From positions 1 through 64,000 of the forward strand of contig JAHBWD010000030.1 in NCBI GenBank assembly GCA_019637175.1: a stretch of DNA of 64,000 bases. The letters are read 5' to 3'. A program made the translations under genes and the position numbers. The DNA comes from Labilithrix sp. Lineage in GTDB: Bacteria > Myxococcota_A > Polyangia > Polyangiales > Polyangiaceae. The notes beneath the pieces were generated by a model. It was not told where the DNA came from. It ran no database searches and worked only from the letters and a program-made list of their open reading frames with translations. Shown in pieces: positions 23,934 through 31,744 of this stretch. Position 1 is the first letter of the stretch, and every line of letters begins with the position of its first letter.

Positions 23934-24410
23934 ATGCGATCGATCGTCGTCGGGTTCCTCGTCGCCGCGGCGTTGCCGCTCGTCGCTTGTCACAAGCCGC
24001 ACAAGTACGAAACGCGCGTCGAGCTCACGCGCCTCTCCGTGGCGCGCAAAGACGACCAGGGCAAGCCGCTCGCGACCGACGTCGAGTTCACCTACGTCGA
24101 GTGCCCCGGCTCGCAGAGCGAGGTCGTTCGCGGCGGCAAGGAGTTCTCCGAGTGCCTCGCCAAGCACAAGATCGGCGACAAGCTGAAGGTGAGGCTCGAG
24201 CACAAGCGCGATCCCGAGGGCTTCTTCGGCTACGAGGTGCTCGAGATGGAAGGCTGCGCCCGCCCGGCCGATCCAGACGACGACGCGTCGTTCAAGACCG
24301 TCCGCGACTGCGCCGACTGGACGGTCAACGGGGCGCCCGTCGGCTTCGAGTGCAGCTACGGCGAGAAGAAAGAGCTCGTGAAGAAGTGCCCCTGGTTCGC
24401 GACGCACTGA
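23934..24410 (+). CDS. Small lipoprotein A of a tandem pair
   Basis: 158 residues, eight bases after the channel gene. Signal peptide MRSIVVGFLVAAALPLVAC (lipobox LVAC) followed by HKPHKYETRVELTRL. Conserved with the next gene: VE/ECPGSQ, FxxCxxKHKxGDK, a CxRPADPDDxASF segment and KKCPWF at the end. Cysteines are conserved between copies. The spacing suggests co-transcription with the channel. Function unknown; it could bind or regulate the channel's outer domain. Confidence 0.78.
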   Translation: MRSIVVGFLVAAALPLVACHKPHKYETRVELTRLSVARKDDQGKPLATDVEFTYVECPGSQSEVVRGGKEFSECLAKHKIGDKLKVRLEHKRDPEGFFGYEVLEMEGCARPADPDDDASFKTVRDCADWTVNGAPVGFECSYGEKKELVKKCPWFATH

Positions 24411-24507
24411 CCGCGTCGGATTTTGCGACGTTGCAGGGCGCAACGTTCGACATTCGCCTCTCTCTTTGGTGGCGCGGACCGTAGCGCGAGGGTGCTACAC
24501 GGCAAGA

Positions 24508-24981
24508 GTGCGCCTTCGATGCGTCGCCGCGTTCGTGATCGCGATCGGAACGATCGGGTGCCATCGCCCGAAGCACTACGAGACGAACGTGGAGATCACG
24601 CGCGTCACCGCCGCGCGCAAAGACGACAAGGGCAAGGTCCTCACGATCGATCTCGAGTACGCGTTCTCGGAGTGCCCCGGCTCGCAGCTCGAGGTGCTCC
24701 GCGGTGACGCGGAGTTCGCCGCGTGCATCGGCAAGCACAAGGTCGGCGACAAGGTCCCGGTCTCGATCGATCACGAGTGGGCCGACGACGGTCACTGGCA
24801 GTGGGTCGTGCGCAAGGTCGGCGATTGCCGGCGCGTCGCCGATCCGAACGACGAGGCTTCGTTCGCCGTCGTACGCGAGTGCGAAGACTGGAACGTCAAC
24901 GGCAACAAGGTCGGCTTCCAGTGCCGCTATCTCCCGGAGAAGAACCTCCTCGAGAAGTGTCCCTGGTTCAAGCGTAACTAG
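24508..24981 (+). CDS. Small lipoprotein B of a tandem pair
   Basis: 157 residues from GTG 24508 (MRLRCVAAFVIAIGTIGC, lipobox TIGC). Clearly paralogous to the preceding gene: HRPKHYETNVEITRV, SECPGSQLEVLRG, CIGKHKVGDK, VADPNDEASF, GFQCRY and EKCPWFK align without large gaps. The 97 bases between the copies contain no terminator. It converges on the FHA gene; the two stop codons share the bases CTAG (24978-24981). Confidence 0.78.
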   Translation: MRLRCVAAFVIAIGTIGCHRPKHYETNVEITRVTAARKDDKGKVLTIDLEYAFSECPGSQLEVLRGDAEFAACIGKHKVGDKVPVSIDHEWADDGHWQWVVRKVGDCRRVADPNDEASFAVVRECEDWNVNGNKVGFQCRYLPEKNLLEKCPWFKRN

Positions 24982-25565
24982 CGCGATCCGTCGACGCGGA
25001 AGCGGTGCGTGCACGCGATCGCGATCTCGTCGCCGGTCGCGACGAGGGCGCCCTCGACGACGCGCTCGCCGTTCTTCCACGTGCCGTTGGTGGACCCGAG
25101 ATCGCGCACGACGAACGCGTCGCCCGCGCGGGCGACGATCGCGTGGCGCCGCGCGACGATGTTCTGATCGGAGTGTGCGCCGCACCGAAGGACGACGGTG
25201 GAGTCGACGCTTCGCCCGATCGTGATCCCGTCGTCGAGCGGGAACGATCGGCCGATGGGGCCGGCGGTGGGCGGCTCGTCGCTCCCGAGCGTTCCCAGCC
25301 ACACGAGGCGCAGCGGGCCTCTCTCTCGCGAGGCGCGATCTTCGGCGGCCACGTAGGCGATCGCCTCACGCAAGCGCTTCGGCGTCGTCGCGTAGGCGTC
25401 GCCGCGGACGCCGACGTGGTCGAACGCTCCCTCCGCGAGGAGGCGCTCGCCTTCGGGCATCGGCATGTAGACGACGACCCTCTCGTCCCGCGCGTCGGCG
25501 TGTCCGGCGATCTCGTCGGGCCCGCGCTCGATGACCTTCACGCCGGAGACGACGTGGACGCGCAT
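24978..25565 (-). CDS. FHA-domain protein
   Basis: 195 residues. The N-terminal ~90 residues are of unknown type (MRVHVVSGVKVIERGPDEIA). The C-terminal half is a forkhead-associated domain that binds phosphothreonine peptides: IGRSVDSTVVL, ARRHAIV, FVVRDLGSTNGTWKNG carry the conserved GR, SxxH-type and STNGT motifs (Arg-Arg-His replaces SxxH, which is common). Likely a partner of Ser/Thr kinases, abundant in myxobacteria. It starts five bases after the upstream membrane-anchored gene. Confidence 0.85.
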   Translation of the reverse strand: MRVHVVSGVKVIERGPDEIAGHADARDERVVVYMPMPEGERLLAEGAFDHVGVRGDAYATTPKRLREAIAYVAAEDRASRERGPLRLVWLGTLGSDEPPTAGPIGRSFPLDDGITIGRSVDSTVVLRCGAHSDQNIVARRHAIVARAGDAFVVRDLGSTNGTWKNGERVVEGALVATGDEIAIACTHRFRVDGSR

Positions 25566-25570
25566 CGGCG

Positions 25571-26233
25571 TCAGCGCGCGAGGACCGCCGCGAAGGCGGC
25601 CGCGGCGACGAAGATGCCGATCGCGATCGCGAGCATCCACGTGTTGTTCTTCGCGCGCGCGCGCACGGGGGCCGAGGCCTTCTTCTTCGCCGGCGGCGCG
25701 CTCTCGCGCTCGCGTTTGGCTCCTCGCTCGGCCTCGGCCTCGGGCTCTTGCTCGCGCTCCTGCGCGCGCGCGCCGTCGGCGCGCTCCGCCCTCGCCGCGG
25801 GCTTGCTCTTCTTCGCCCGCTGCTTCTGCTTCTGCTGCTTTCGCGCCGCGTCGGCGCGCGCCTTGCGCTTGGCCTTCTTCGCCTCGGCCTTGAGCTTGCG
25901 GCGCTTGGCGCGCGCCTCGGCCCGCTCTTCGCGCGCCTTCTTCGCCGCCGCGTACGCCTCCGGATCGAGCCGCTCGTCCGGCAGCTCCGGCTCGGGCTCC
26001 TCGTCTTCTTCCTCGTCGTCGTCGTCGTCGCCCCATCCGGCGTCGAGATCCGAGAGGCTCGGGCTCGAGGCGAACTCGAGATCGTATTTCTCGGCGGCGG
26101 CGTCGAGCTCGGCGTGGAGCTTGCGCTCGGTGCTCGATCCGGGCTCGGCGAGATCGTCCTGGTCCCAGCCGCCTTCGATCTGGTCGAGGAGGTTCCTGGT
26201 GCTCTCGTTGGGAGGGTTGTTCTGTTCAGCCAT
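25571..26233 (-). CDS. Charged coiled-coil protein with C-terminal membrane anchor
   Basis: 220 residues from ATG 26233. The N-terminal ~60 residues are soluble (NESTRNLLDQIEGGWDQ; DLEFASSPSLSDLDAGWG). A very acidic block (DDDDDEEEDEEPEPELPDE) is followed by ~100 residues of Lys/Arg/Ala/Glu helix, then a single hydrophobic helix at the end (WMLAIAIGIFVAAAAFAAVL). Tail-anchored topology. Operon with the FHA gene downstream; it could recruit the FHA protein to the membrane. It begins right after the terminator of the large RNA transcript on the same strand. Confidence 0.75.
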   Translation of the reverse strand: MAEQNNPPNESTRNLLDQIEGGWDQDDLAEPGSSTERKLHAELDAAAEKYDLEFASSPSLSDLDAGWGDDDDDEEEDEEPEPELPDERLDPEAYAAAKKAREERAEARAKRRKLKAEAKKAKRKARADAARKQQKQKQRAKKSKPAARAERADGARAQEREQEPEAEAERGAKRERESAPPAKKKASAPVRARAKNNTWMLAIAIGIFVAAAAFAAVLAR

Positions 26234-26264
26234 GATTCGGCGCCGCAAACGGTAGCCCGGAATA

Positions 26265-26304
26265 CAAAAAGCCGCGAGGGCGGCCGGTTACCCGGTCGCC
26301 CTCG
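26265..26304 (-). terminator. Intrinsic terminator on the minus strand
   Basis: Stem 26275-26287 with 26292-26304 (one mismatch), GTAA loop on the minus strand, followed by GGC and five T (complement of 26266-26270). It ends a transcript arriving from the right, where no protein gene exists on this strand for more than 3 kb, and lies ~30 bases before the ATG at 26233. Confidence 0.88.
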
Positions 26305-28605
26305 TGGTGGTTCGCTTTCCGTGAGGGAGCGTCTTAGCGCTCGATTCCGACTCGTTGGTCGCCTCGTTGGACGGTGCGTCAGCGGGCCGTCGCCCTTGCT
26401 GCGCCACAATCGTCTTCGGATTCAGGTGCCCTCGCCGGCGATCCCGAGCATTCGCGTGCCCAGGAAGGGGGAGGATCGACGAAGCTATTCGCTGTCGTCA
26501 GCTTCGGCAGATCGCGCTCCGGCGCACCACTGGACCGACGCCTTTTCAGCGCCGAGGATGCGGACTCCCCTTGGTCGTCTTCCGACCTCGTGGAGCCTTC
26601 ACCGAACCGTGTCTACCTCTGACGTTCTCACTGTCACCCGGAGGCACGCCCGAACGGTCTCTGTACCGCCCGATGCGCTTTCCGGCTCACGCTCCTCGCG
26701 GATGGTGAGCCTGGGATTGACCTACGAGTCAGAGGACTCCGCTTCAACTGAGCCGGTGAGGGCCAGCTGGGCAAAAGCCCGAGAACGCCTTCCGTCGTAT
26801 CGAGAACCCGCGAGCCGAAACCCACGTGCCGAGCAAGCGCCTACTTTTGATCGTGGAACGCTCATCCGCGCACCGATTCGCCTTCTGTCTGCTCGTGCCC
26901 TGCGTCAGGCAGTGCTTCGAGCTTCTTCCCGGCTAGCGCCCCATCCTTGCCGAAAGATCTTGCGACCTCCCGGCTGACGAGACGCGCGATGCGTCTGACC
27001 GACTTCTGCCACCTGTCTGAATGACGTGTACCCGTACCTCGCACGTTCCCGGCTCGCGCCGCGGCTTTCACCGCGTGGACGTCCCGCGGAGACTAAGGCT
27101 CCACGCGACATGACCGGGGGACCAGGTGTTTCACGACACCCGAGACCGCTTCGGCGGATCGACAACGGACACGCTAGGCCTCGATTCCTGCTCTTTTGGA
27201 GTCGTGGAGTCGAGCGTGGGCGTTTTCTTCCCACGGCGCCCGATGCGACCGAGCCTCTGGCACCTCTGTCGCAACCCCCTCTCCGCGGAATGTCGGAGTC
27301 GCCTTCGCGCTCCGCCCTAGCTTTTCGAGCTTTCCGACGTGAGGGTGCTGCCAAGGCCACCTTGACCAGCCGCTCGTGAAAGGAGCTGGCTCGTGATGAC
27401 CCGAGATGCCTTCCATCGACAAGGACCCTTCGTAGAATCCGGTGGGCTTTCGCCCCCGGTTCCGCGACCGCCGCGCCGCCTTTCAGCGAAGCGCGAAAGC
27501 CGCCGAGCGACGCTCTCGCGCCACCCTGGGTCTCGTCCGGTCCTGCACCGTTTCACTTCCGGCGCAGCCCGAATCACCAGCAACGTTTCGCACGACGCGC
27601 TCGCCGACGTTTCACCGCCAACGCTCGCCCCGGCTAGGCCCCCGTTCACTCTCACCGCCACTCTTTTTGGAGCGCTGCGTGCGAGCTTATTCGAGGCCAG
27701 GTGCTGCTTATCGATTTCTGCAACTGCAAACGACGTACGGGCAACCCACCGGAGCTCTCGTTTCCTCGCAGGGACGATGGCCTCGACCACCTTCCTTTTC
27801 TGAACGCATCACGCGGCCCTCTTGCGAGAGCGGTGACGCGCGGCGAGCCGCGCCACGCCCGTTCGACCAAGCCTCGGTGTCGGTTCCTCCCGCTTGCGCA
27901 GGTTTGCCCGACCGCGATACCGGATCGACCGCGACACCTCCTTCGGCTTTTGACCTCGGGAGTGAAGTGTCGATTGACGTGCACGGGTCTCTGGACCGAG
28001 CGAAGGACGTGTCCTCGTGCATGGGGCGCGTTGTTGCGCGCTTGCCAAGTCGAGTGCGTACGCTTGGCGTACGCCGACGACGTTCCCCTCCTGCGGCTAC
28101 CAGAGGACACCCTCTTGTCGCCAGCCCGACCGCCCGCAGAGGAAGAGACCTGCTGCAGACGCTAGAGACGGACCGGCCGAGGCCCACGCTCTTCCGGCAA
28201 CCCGCGAAGGCTGCCGGCATCCTGTGGACCAGGGTGCCTTCCACCGTTGCGACCAGGGGACGGGAGAGGATCGCTCCTCTTCGTTATCCCTGCGTCGGCC
28301 CCTCGCTCACGCCGCCCACACGTTGCCCCCAGGCTGGGGACAGGTGCTTTTTACGGGCATTGCAAGCGTCGCTGCCGGGGGATCAGCCCGAACGGCGACT
28401 TCGAGAGAGCAGGTCACCTTTTGAACCGGTTGGTGTCGCGCGATTTGCGCTCACGCCTGGGACTGACGACCCAAGCGCGCCAACTGGCTCGCCCGGCTCG
28501 GTCGATCGCGAAAGCTGATTGCTTCGCTCGTGCCGAAGACCGGACGCAGTGCCTCGACGGCTTCTACGACCGAGAGCCCGCGGCGTTGTGTGCCGCGAAC
28601 TTCAT
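26265..28605 (-). ncRNA. Candidate giant structured non-coding RNA (~2.3 kb)
   Basis: Between 26234 and 28640 no frame on either strand reads like protein: compositions are Arg/Ser/Pro-rich and frames break without homology. The minus strand is purine-rich and packed with short hairpins: GNRA loops at 26955-26968 (GCAA), 27059-27075 (GAAA), 27439-27459 (GAAA), 27817-27830 (GCAA) and 28266-28279 (GCGA); other stems at 26769-26780, 27126-27139, 28026-28041, 28056-28074, 28327-28339 and 28579-28597. It begins beside a promoter-like sequence (28612-28640) and ends at an intrinsic terminator. I find no 16S/23S, RNase P, tmRNA or group I/II intron landmarks. Exact ends are inferred. Confidence 0.6.
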
Positions 28606-28611
28606 GAGCGG

Positions 28612-28640
28612 TTTATGCCCGACCCCATCCGACTTCGCAA
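28612..28640 (-). promoter_or_regulatory. Sigma70-type promoter for the large RNA
   Basis: On the minus strand TTGCGA (28640-28635) and CATAAA (28617-28612) are separated by exactly 17 bases, four of six matches each to TTGACA and TATAAT. The bases after the -10 box are GC-rich (CCGCTC), a discriminator type seen at stable-RNA promoters. AT-rich DNA (28641-28672) lies just upstream, like an UP element. Start of transcription would be near 28605. Confidence 0.45.
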
Positions 28641-28668
28641 ACAAAAAAATCGCGCTCAATCACTTTTT

Positions 28669-28689
28669 TTATCCACAGAGTTATCCACA
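28669..28689 (+). promoter_or_regulatory. Tandem DnaA-box-like 9-mers
   Basis: TTATCCACA occurs twice in direct orientation, 28669-28677 and 28681-28689, 12 bases apart; a third, inverted box TTTTCCACA is at 28788-28780. All fit TTWTNCACA. In such GC-rich DNA three copies within 120 bases are unlikely by chance. They lie immediately upstream of the large RNA's promoter, so they could be a DnaA-controlled promoter or part of a replication origin. Confidence 0.5.
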
Positions 28690-29141
28690 GCAAGTCCTCT
28701 CGCGGAACGCCCGCAAATCACCGGACCGCTTGTTTTTCGAGGCCGTTCGCGCCGGAAAAACCGCGGCGGGCCTCTCTCCTGTGGAAAAGAATGGTGTTTG
28801 AATGAGTGTGCTGTTTGCCGAAGTATGATTTGTAATTGGTAATTGATTGTTGTGTTTGATTGGAGTCGCGTTCGCGCGCGGGGTCACCACGTCGTCACGA
28901 TCTTTTCGCTGCGATCGGGCCGCGCGGCCGGCGCGGTCTGTCGCCTCAACGCCGCGCGAGCGTCACGTGCGGCGGCCGACCTCGGTCGCGCTCACACACG
29001 ACGATCTGACGACGTCGGCGGAGGTGGGGGCTTGGTCGCGTGTGGAGAGTCGGTCGCAGAGGGTCGCGGCGCCGGCCTCGTTCGCTCGCGCGCCCTCCTC
29101 CGCCGGAGGGCGGCGGGCGCGCCACCCGAGGGAGTCTTCTC
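28690..29141. other. Intergenic region with an AT-rich patch
   Basis: No gene found. It holds an inverted DnaA-box-like 9-mer (28780-28788), a strikingly AT-rich stretch for this genome (about 28820-28862), and GC-rich DNA up to the pseudogene. The last ~25 bases before 29142 match the 5' leader of the intact lipoprotein gene at 30320 (GAGGGAGTCT versus GAAGGAGTCT), so the duplication includes the ribosome binding site. Confidence 0.6.
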
Positions 29142-29505
29142 ATGAAGAGCCGCCGCCCTCAGCCTGCTCGCGGGTCTCAGCGCATTCATCGGCCTTGTCG
29201 CGATCGGGTGCGGCTCGAAAGAGACCCGCATCTGCGACGACCAAGGCGGAAACGACGAGGGCGGCGTCGCCTTCGCTGACGCCGGCGACGCGAAGAAGGC
29301 AACGTGCCCGTCGGCGTCCCCGCCGATCAACAATACGGCAAGGGCGTGCCCATCGACGCGCACGTCAACAACGATCCCGGGATAGTGTCGACGCGACGTA
29401 CCCGCGAGCTGCAAGACGCCGATGAAGCCTGCGGAAAGCCTGCTCGCCTTCTTCTTCTTCGACCTCGCCTCGTGCATTCAGAACGAAGGTGAGCCTCCGG
29501 AGCCC
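29142..29505 (+). pseudogene. Internally deleted third copy of the tandem lipoprotein gene
   Basis: From ATG 29142 the DNA tracks the gene at 30320 through signal peptide, lipobox region (GATCGGGTGCGGCTCGAAAG) and GGCGACGCGAAGAAGGC, then jumps to sequence matching about 31500 of that gene (AACGTGCCCGT onwards) and follows it to the C-terminal AACGAAGGTGAGCCTCC. About 1 kb of the middle is missing. Small indels, including one just after the ATG (AGCCGCCGCC versus AGCACCCACGCC), break the reading frame. A relic of a former third tandem copy. Confidence 0.9.
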
Positions 29506-29524
29506 CGCACGGGCACGGACTCAC

Positions 29525-30169
29525 TCAGCTCGGGATCGCGGGCTCAGCCGTTTCATCGAGTTCGCCAGGGAGCCACCCCTCGGCCTCGTGCCTAACCCGT
29601 GACTTCGCGTCAGCCGAAGATTCCTCCACCGCGACCAGAAGGTGGACCAGTCGTTCATCGCGTTCGTCGCGACTCTGCCCCAGTGAAATCCGCACCCAAC
29701 CAGGCCTCCCACGCCAGATCACAACGCCACCCGGGTCCCCCCCCGCCAATTCGACGGCACCGGTGCTCAGCAAGGAGAACACCACGACGCGCTCGCACTC
29801 ATCGAGCTCCTTCGGCGCCGTTTCCGCCTCAACCTCCAGGCGGCCGGAATCGCGCAAAGCCTGCACGCTCGTCGCCGTCGGTCGGCGGGAGAACCCCTGC
29901 GCACATTGACGTTCCGTCCACAAGTTCTCTTGGTGCTCTTCCGCTATGTCGTACACGAAGAACACCTCGTTCGAAAAGAAGACCTCACCCAGCATTGCTC
30001 TTCTCCACGACTTCCAGTTGAGGACTATCACCTTGAACTGGTCTCCGGCTTGAGGCTTCTCTCGGCGGAGAAATGCTCGGAGAGCCCTCCCTGCGACCAG
30101 TTCTCTTTCGAGGGCACGCCCGCCCAATGCCCCCTTCCCGCCCTCGACAGTCGTGGCGAACGGGTACAC
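29525..30169 (-). CDS. Protein of unknown function
   Basis: 214 residues from GTG 30169; no clear ribosome binding site, so a later start is possible. Composition is protein-like and soluble (DQFKVIVLNWKSWRRAML; FFSNEVFFVYDIAEEHQENL; GVVIWRGRPGWVRISLGQ; HLLVAVEESSADAKSRVRHE). No signal peptide, membrane segment or recognised domain. It lies between the deleted lipoprotein copy and the intact copies, on the opposite strand, and its lower GC suggests acquired DNA. An immunity-type or other accessory role is possible but unsupported. Confidence 0.6.
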   Translation of the reverse strand: MYPFATTVEGGKGALGGRALERELVAGRALRAFLRREKPQAGDQFKVIVLNWKSWRRAMLGEVFFSNEVFFVYDIAEEHQENLWTERQCAQGFSRRPTATSVQALRDSGRLEVEAETAPKELDECERVVVFSLLSTGAVELAGGDPGGVVIWRGRPGWVRISLGQSRDERDERLVHLLVAVEESSADAKSRVRHEAEGWLPGELDETAEPAIPS

Positions 30170-30319
30170 CGAAAATGTGCTGAAATGACGGTAGGGAAGG
30201 GGATTCGGATGGGGCGCGGGGCCGGTGCGGCGCGTGGCGGGTGTTTCGGATAGCCCGCCGCCGTCGCCGTGCTACGGAAGAGCCGTCCGGCCACGGCCTT
30301 CCTTGAAGGAGTCTTTCTC

Positions 30320-31714
30320 ATGAAGAGCACCCACGCCCTCAGCCTGCTCGCGGGTCTCGGCGCATTCATCGGGCTCGTCGCGATCGGGTGCGGCTCGAAA
30401 GAGACCCGCATCTTCGACGACCCGGGCGGAAACGACGAAGGCGGCTTCGGCTTCGCCGACGGCGGCGACGCGAAGAAGGCGTGCGTCGGCCGGCAGTGCG
30501 ATCAGGTCGAGTGCGGCGGCGGCGTCGAGACGACGCTGACGGGCAAGGTCTACGCGCCGAACGGCAGGCTCCCTCTCTACAACGCGATCGTCTACGTGCC
30601 GAACTCGCAGCCCGAGGAGCTCGTGAAGGGCGCCACGTGCGACAAGTGCGGCGCGGTCACGGGCGATCCGGTCGTGACCGCGCTCACCGACGCGACCGGC
30701 TCGTTCGAGCTGCGCAACGTGCCGGTCGGCAAGGACGTGCCGCTCGTCATCCAGATCGGCAAGTGGCGGCGGCAGGTCGTCATCCCCGAGATCGATCGCT
30801 GCACGGAGAACAAGGTCAGCGATCCCGAGCTCACGCGCCTTCCGAAGAGCCAGAGCGAAGGCGACATGCCTCAAATCGCGCTCACGACCGGCGGCTGCGA
30901 CAAGCTCGGGTGCATGCTGCCCAAGGTCGGCATCGATCCCTCCGAGTTCGGCGTCGAGGGCGACGGGCCGAGCAAGGCCGTGCACGTCTATCTCGGCTCG
31001 GCCGGCTTCGGCGGCCCGACCGCGGGCCCGCCCGGCGCCGCGCTCGCGGAGACGCTCTGGCAAGACACGACGAAGATGATGAACTACGACATGCTCATCC
31101 TCTCGTGCGAGTGCACCGAGAGCCTCCAGAACAAGGGAGGCTCGGTCAACGGTCCGGCGTTCGGCGCGGTGACCGACTACCTGAAGGGCGGCGGCCGCAT
31201 CTTCACGACCGACTTCATGTACACGTGGTACCGCTATTCGCCGGACGCGGACTTCAAGTCGGCGACGAACCTCCGCGGCGGCGCGCCGGGCGGCGGCAGC
31301 CCGATGACGATCGACACGAGCTTCCCGAAGGGGCAGGCGCTGAGCGACTGGCTCGCTTCGGCGGCGAACGTCGTGGGCGGCAGGGTCACGCCCGACGCGA
31401 TGTACGGCAACGTGATCTCGATCGACCCCGCCAAGTCGCAGCACTGGGCGAGCTCGGGCACCCCGAACGCGGGCCCGCGCGTCTTCTCGGTGAACGTGCC
31501 CGTGGGCGTCCCCGCCGATCAGCAGTGCGGCAAGGGCGTTCACATCGACGCGCACGTCAACAACGACTTCAACGACGACGTGAACGCGCAGTACCCCGCG
31601 AGCTGCAAGACGCCGATGAAGCCGGCGGAGAGCCTGCTCGCGTTCTTCTTCTTCGATCTCGCGTCGTGCATCCAGAACGAAGGCGAGCCGCCGAAGCCGC
31701 CCCCGGTGAAGTGA
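30320..31714 (+). CDS. Large lipoprotein with carboxypeptidase-regulatory-like domain (copy 1)
   Basis: 464 residues. ATG 30320 has AAGGAG nine bases upstream; signal peptide MKSTHALSLLAGLGAFIGLV and lipobox AIGC. Residues ~65-155 form a carboxypeptidase-regulatory-like beta domain (TGKVYAPNGRLPLYNAIVYV; ALTDATGSFELRNVPVG). The rest is a conserved domain with DMLILSCECTES, GGGRIFTTDFMYTWY, IDAHVNN and a Phe-rich LLAFFFFDLASC near the end. The central part resembles a flavodoxin/GATase-like alpha-beta fold (a strand then GGRIFTTD), but this is speculative. Followed 30 bases later by its paralogue. Confidence 0.85.
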   Translation: MKSTHALSLLAGLGAFIGLVAIGCGSKETRIFDDPGGNDEGGFGFADGGDAKKACVGRQCDQVECGGGVETTLTGKVYAPNGRLPLYNAIVYVPNSQPEELVKGATCDKCGAVTGDPVVTALTDATGSFELRNVPVGKDVPLVIQIGKWRRQVVIPEIDRCTENKVSDPELTRLPKSQSEGDMPQIALTTGGCDKLGCMLPKVGIDPSEFGVEGDGPSKAVHVYLGSAGFGGPTAGPPGAALAETLWQDTTKMMNYDMLILSCECTESLQNKGGSVNGPAFGAVTDYLKGGGRIFTTDFMYTWYRYSPDADFKSATNLRGGAPGGGSPMTIDTSFPKGQALSDWLASAANVVGGRVTPDAMYGNVISIDPAKSQHWASSGTPNAGPRVFSVNVPVGVPADQQCGKGVHIDAHVNNDFNDDVNAQYPASCKTPMKPAESLLAFFFFDLASCIQNEGEPPKPPPVK

Positions 31715-31744
31715 TCGTCGCTCGATATCGGTAAGGAGAGAGAG

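Noticed and set aside
27950..28100. LAYADDVPLL in a plus-strand frame, like the YADD motif of reverse transcriptases
   Set aside because: It is encoded by the palindromic hairpin at 28056-28074 and no other RT motif occurs in any frame around it. Chance translation of a structured RNA's antisense strand.
26265..28605. Antisense or degraded 16S/23S rRNA, RNase P RNA, tmRNA or group II intron
   Set aside because: None of the conserved landmarks I looked for (sarcin-ricin loop, peptidyl-transferase segments, RNase P GAGGAAAGTCC core, tmRNA ends, intron domain V) is present on either strand.
28992..29477. Minus-strand frame opposite the lipoprotein pseudogene
   Set aside because: Similar antisense frames occur opposite the intact copies, so it is a by-product of their composition.
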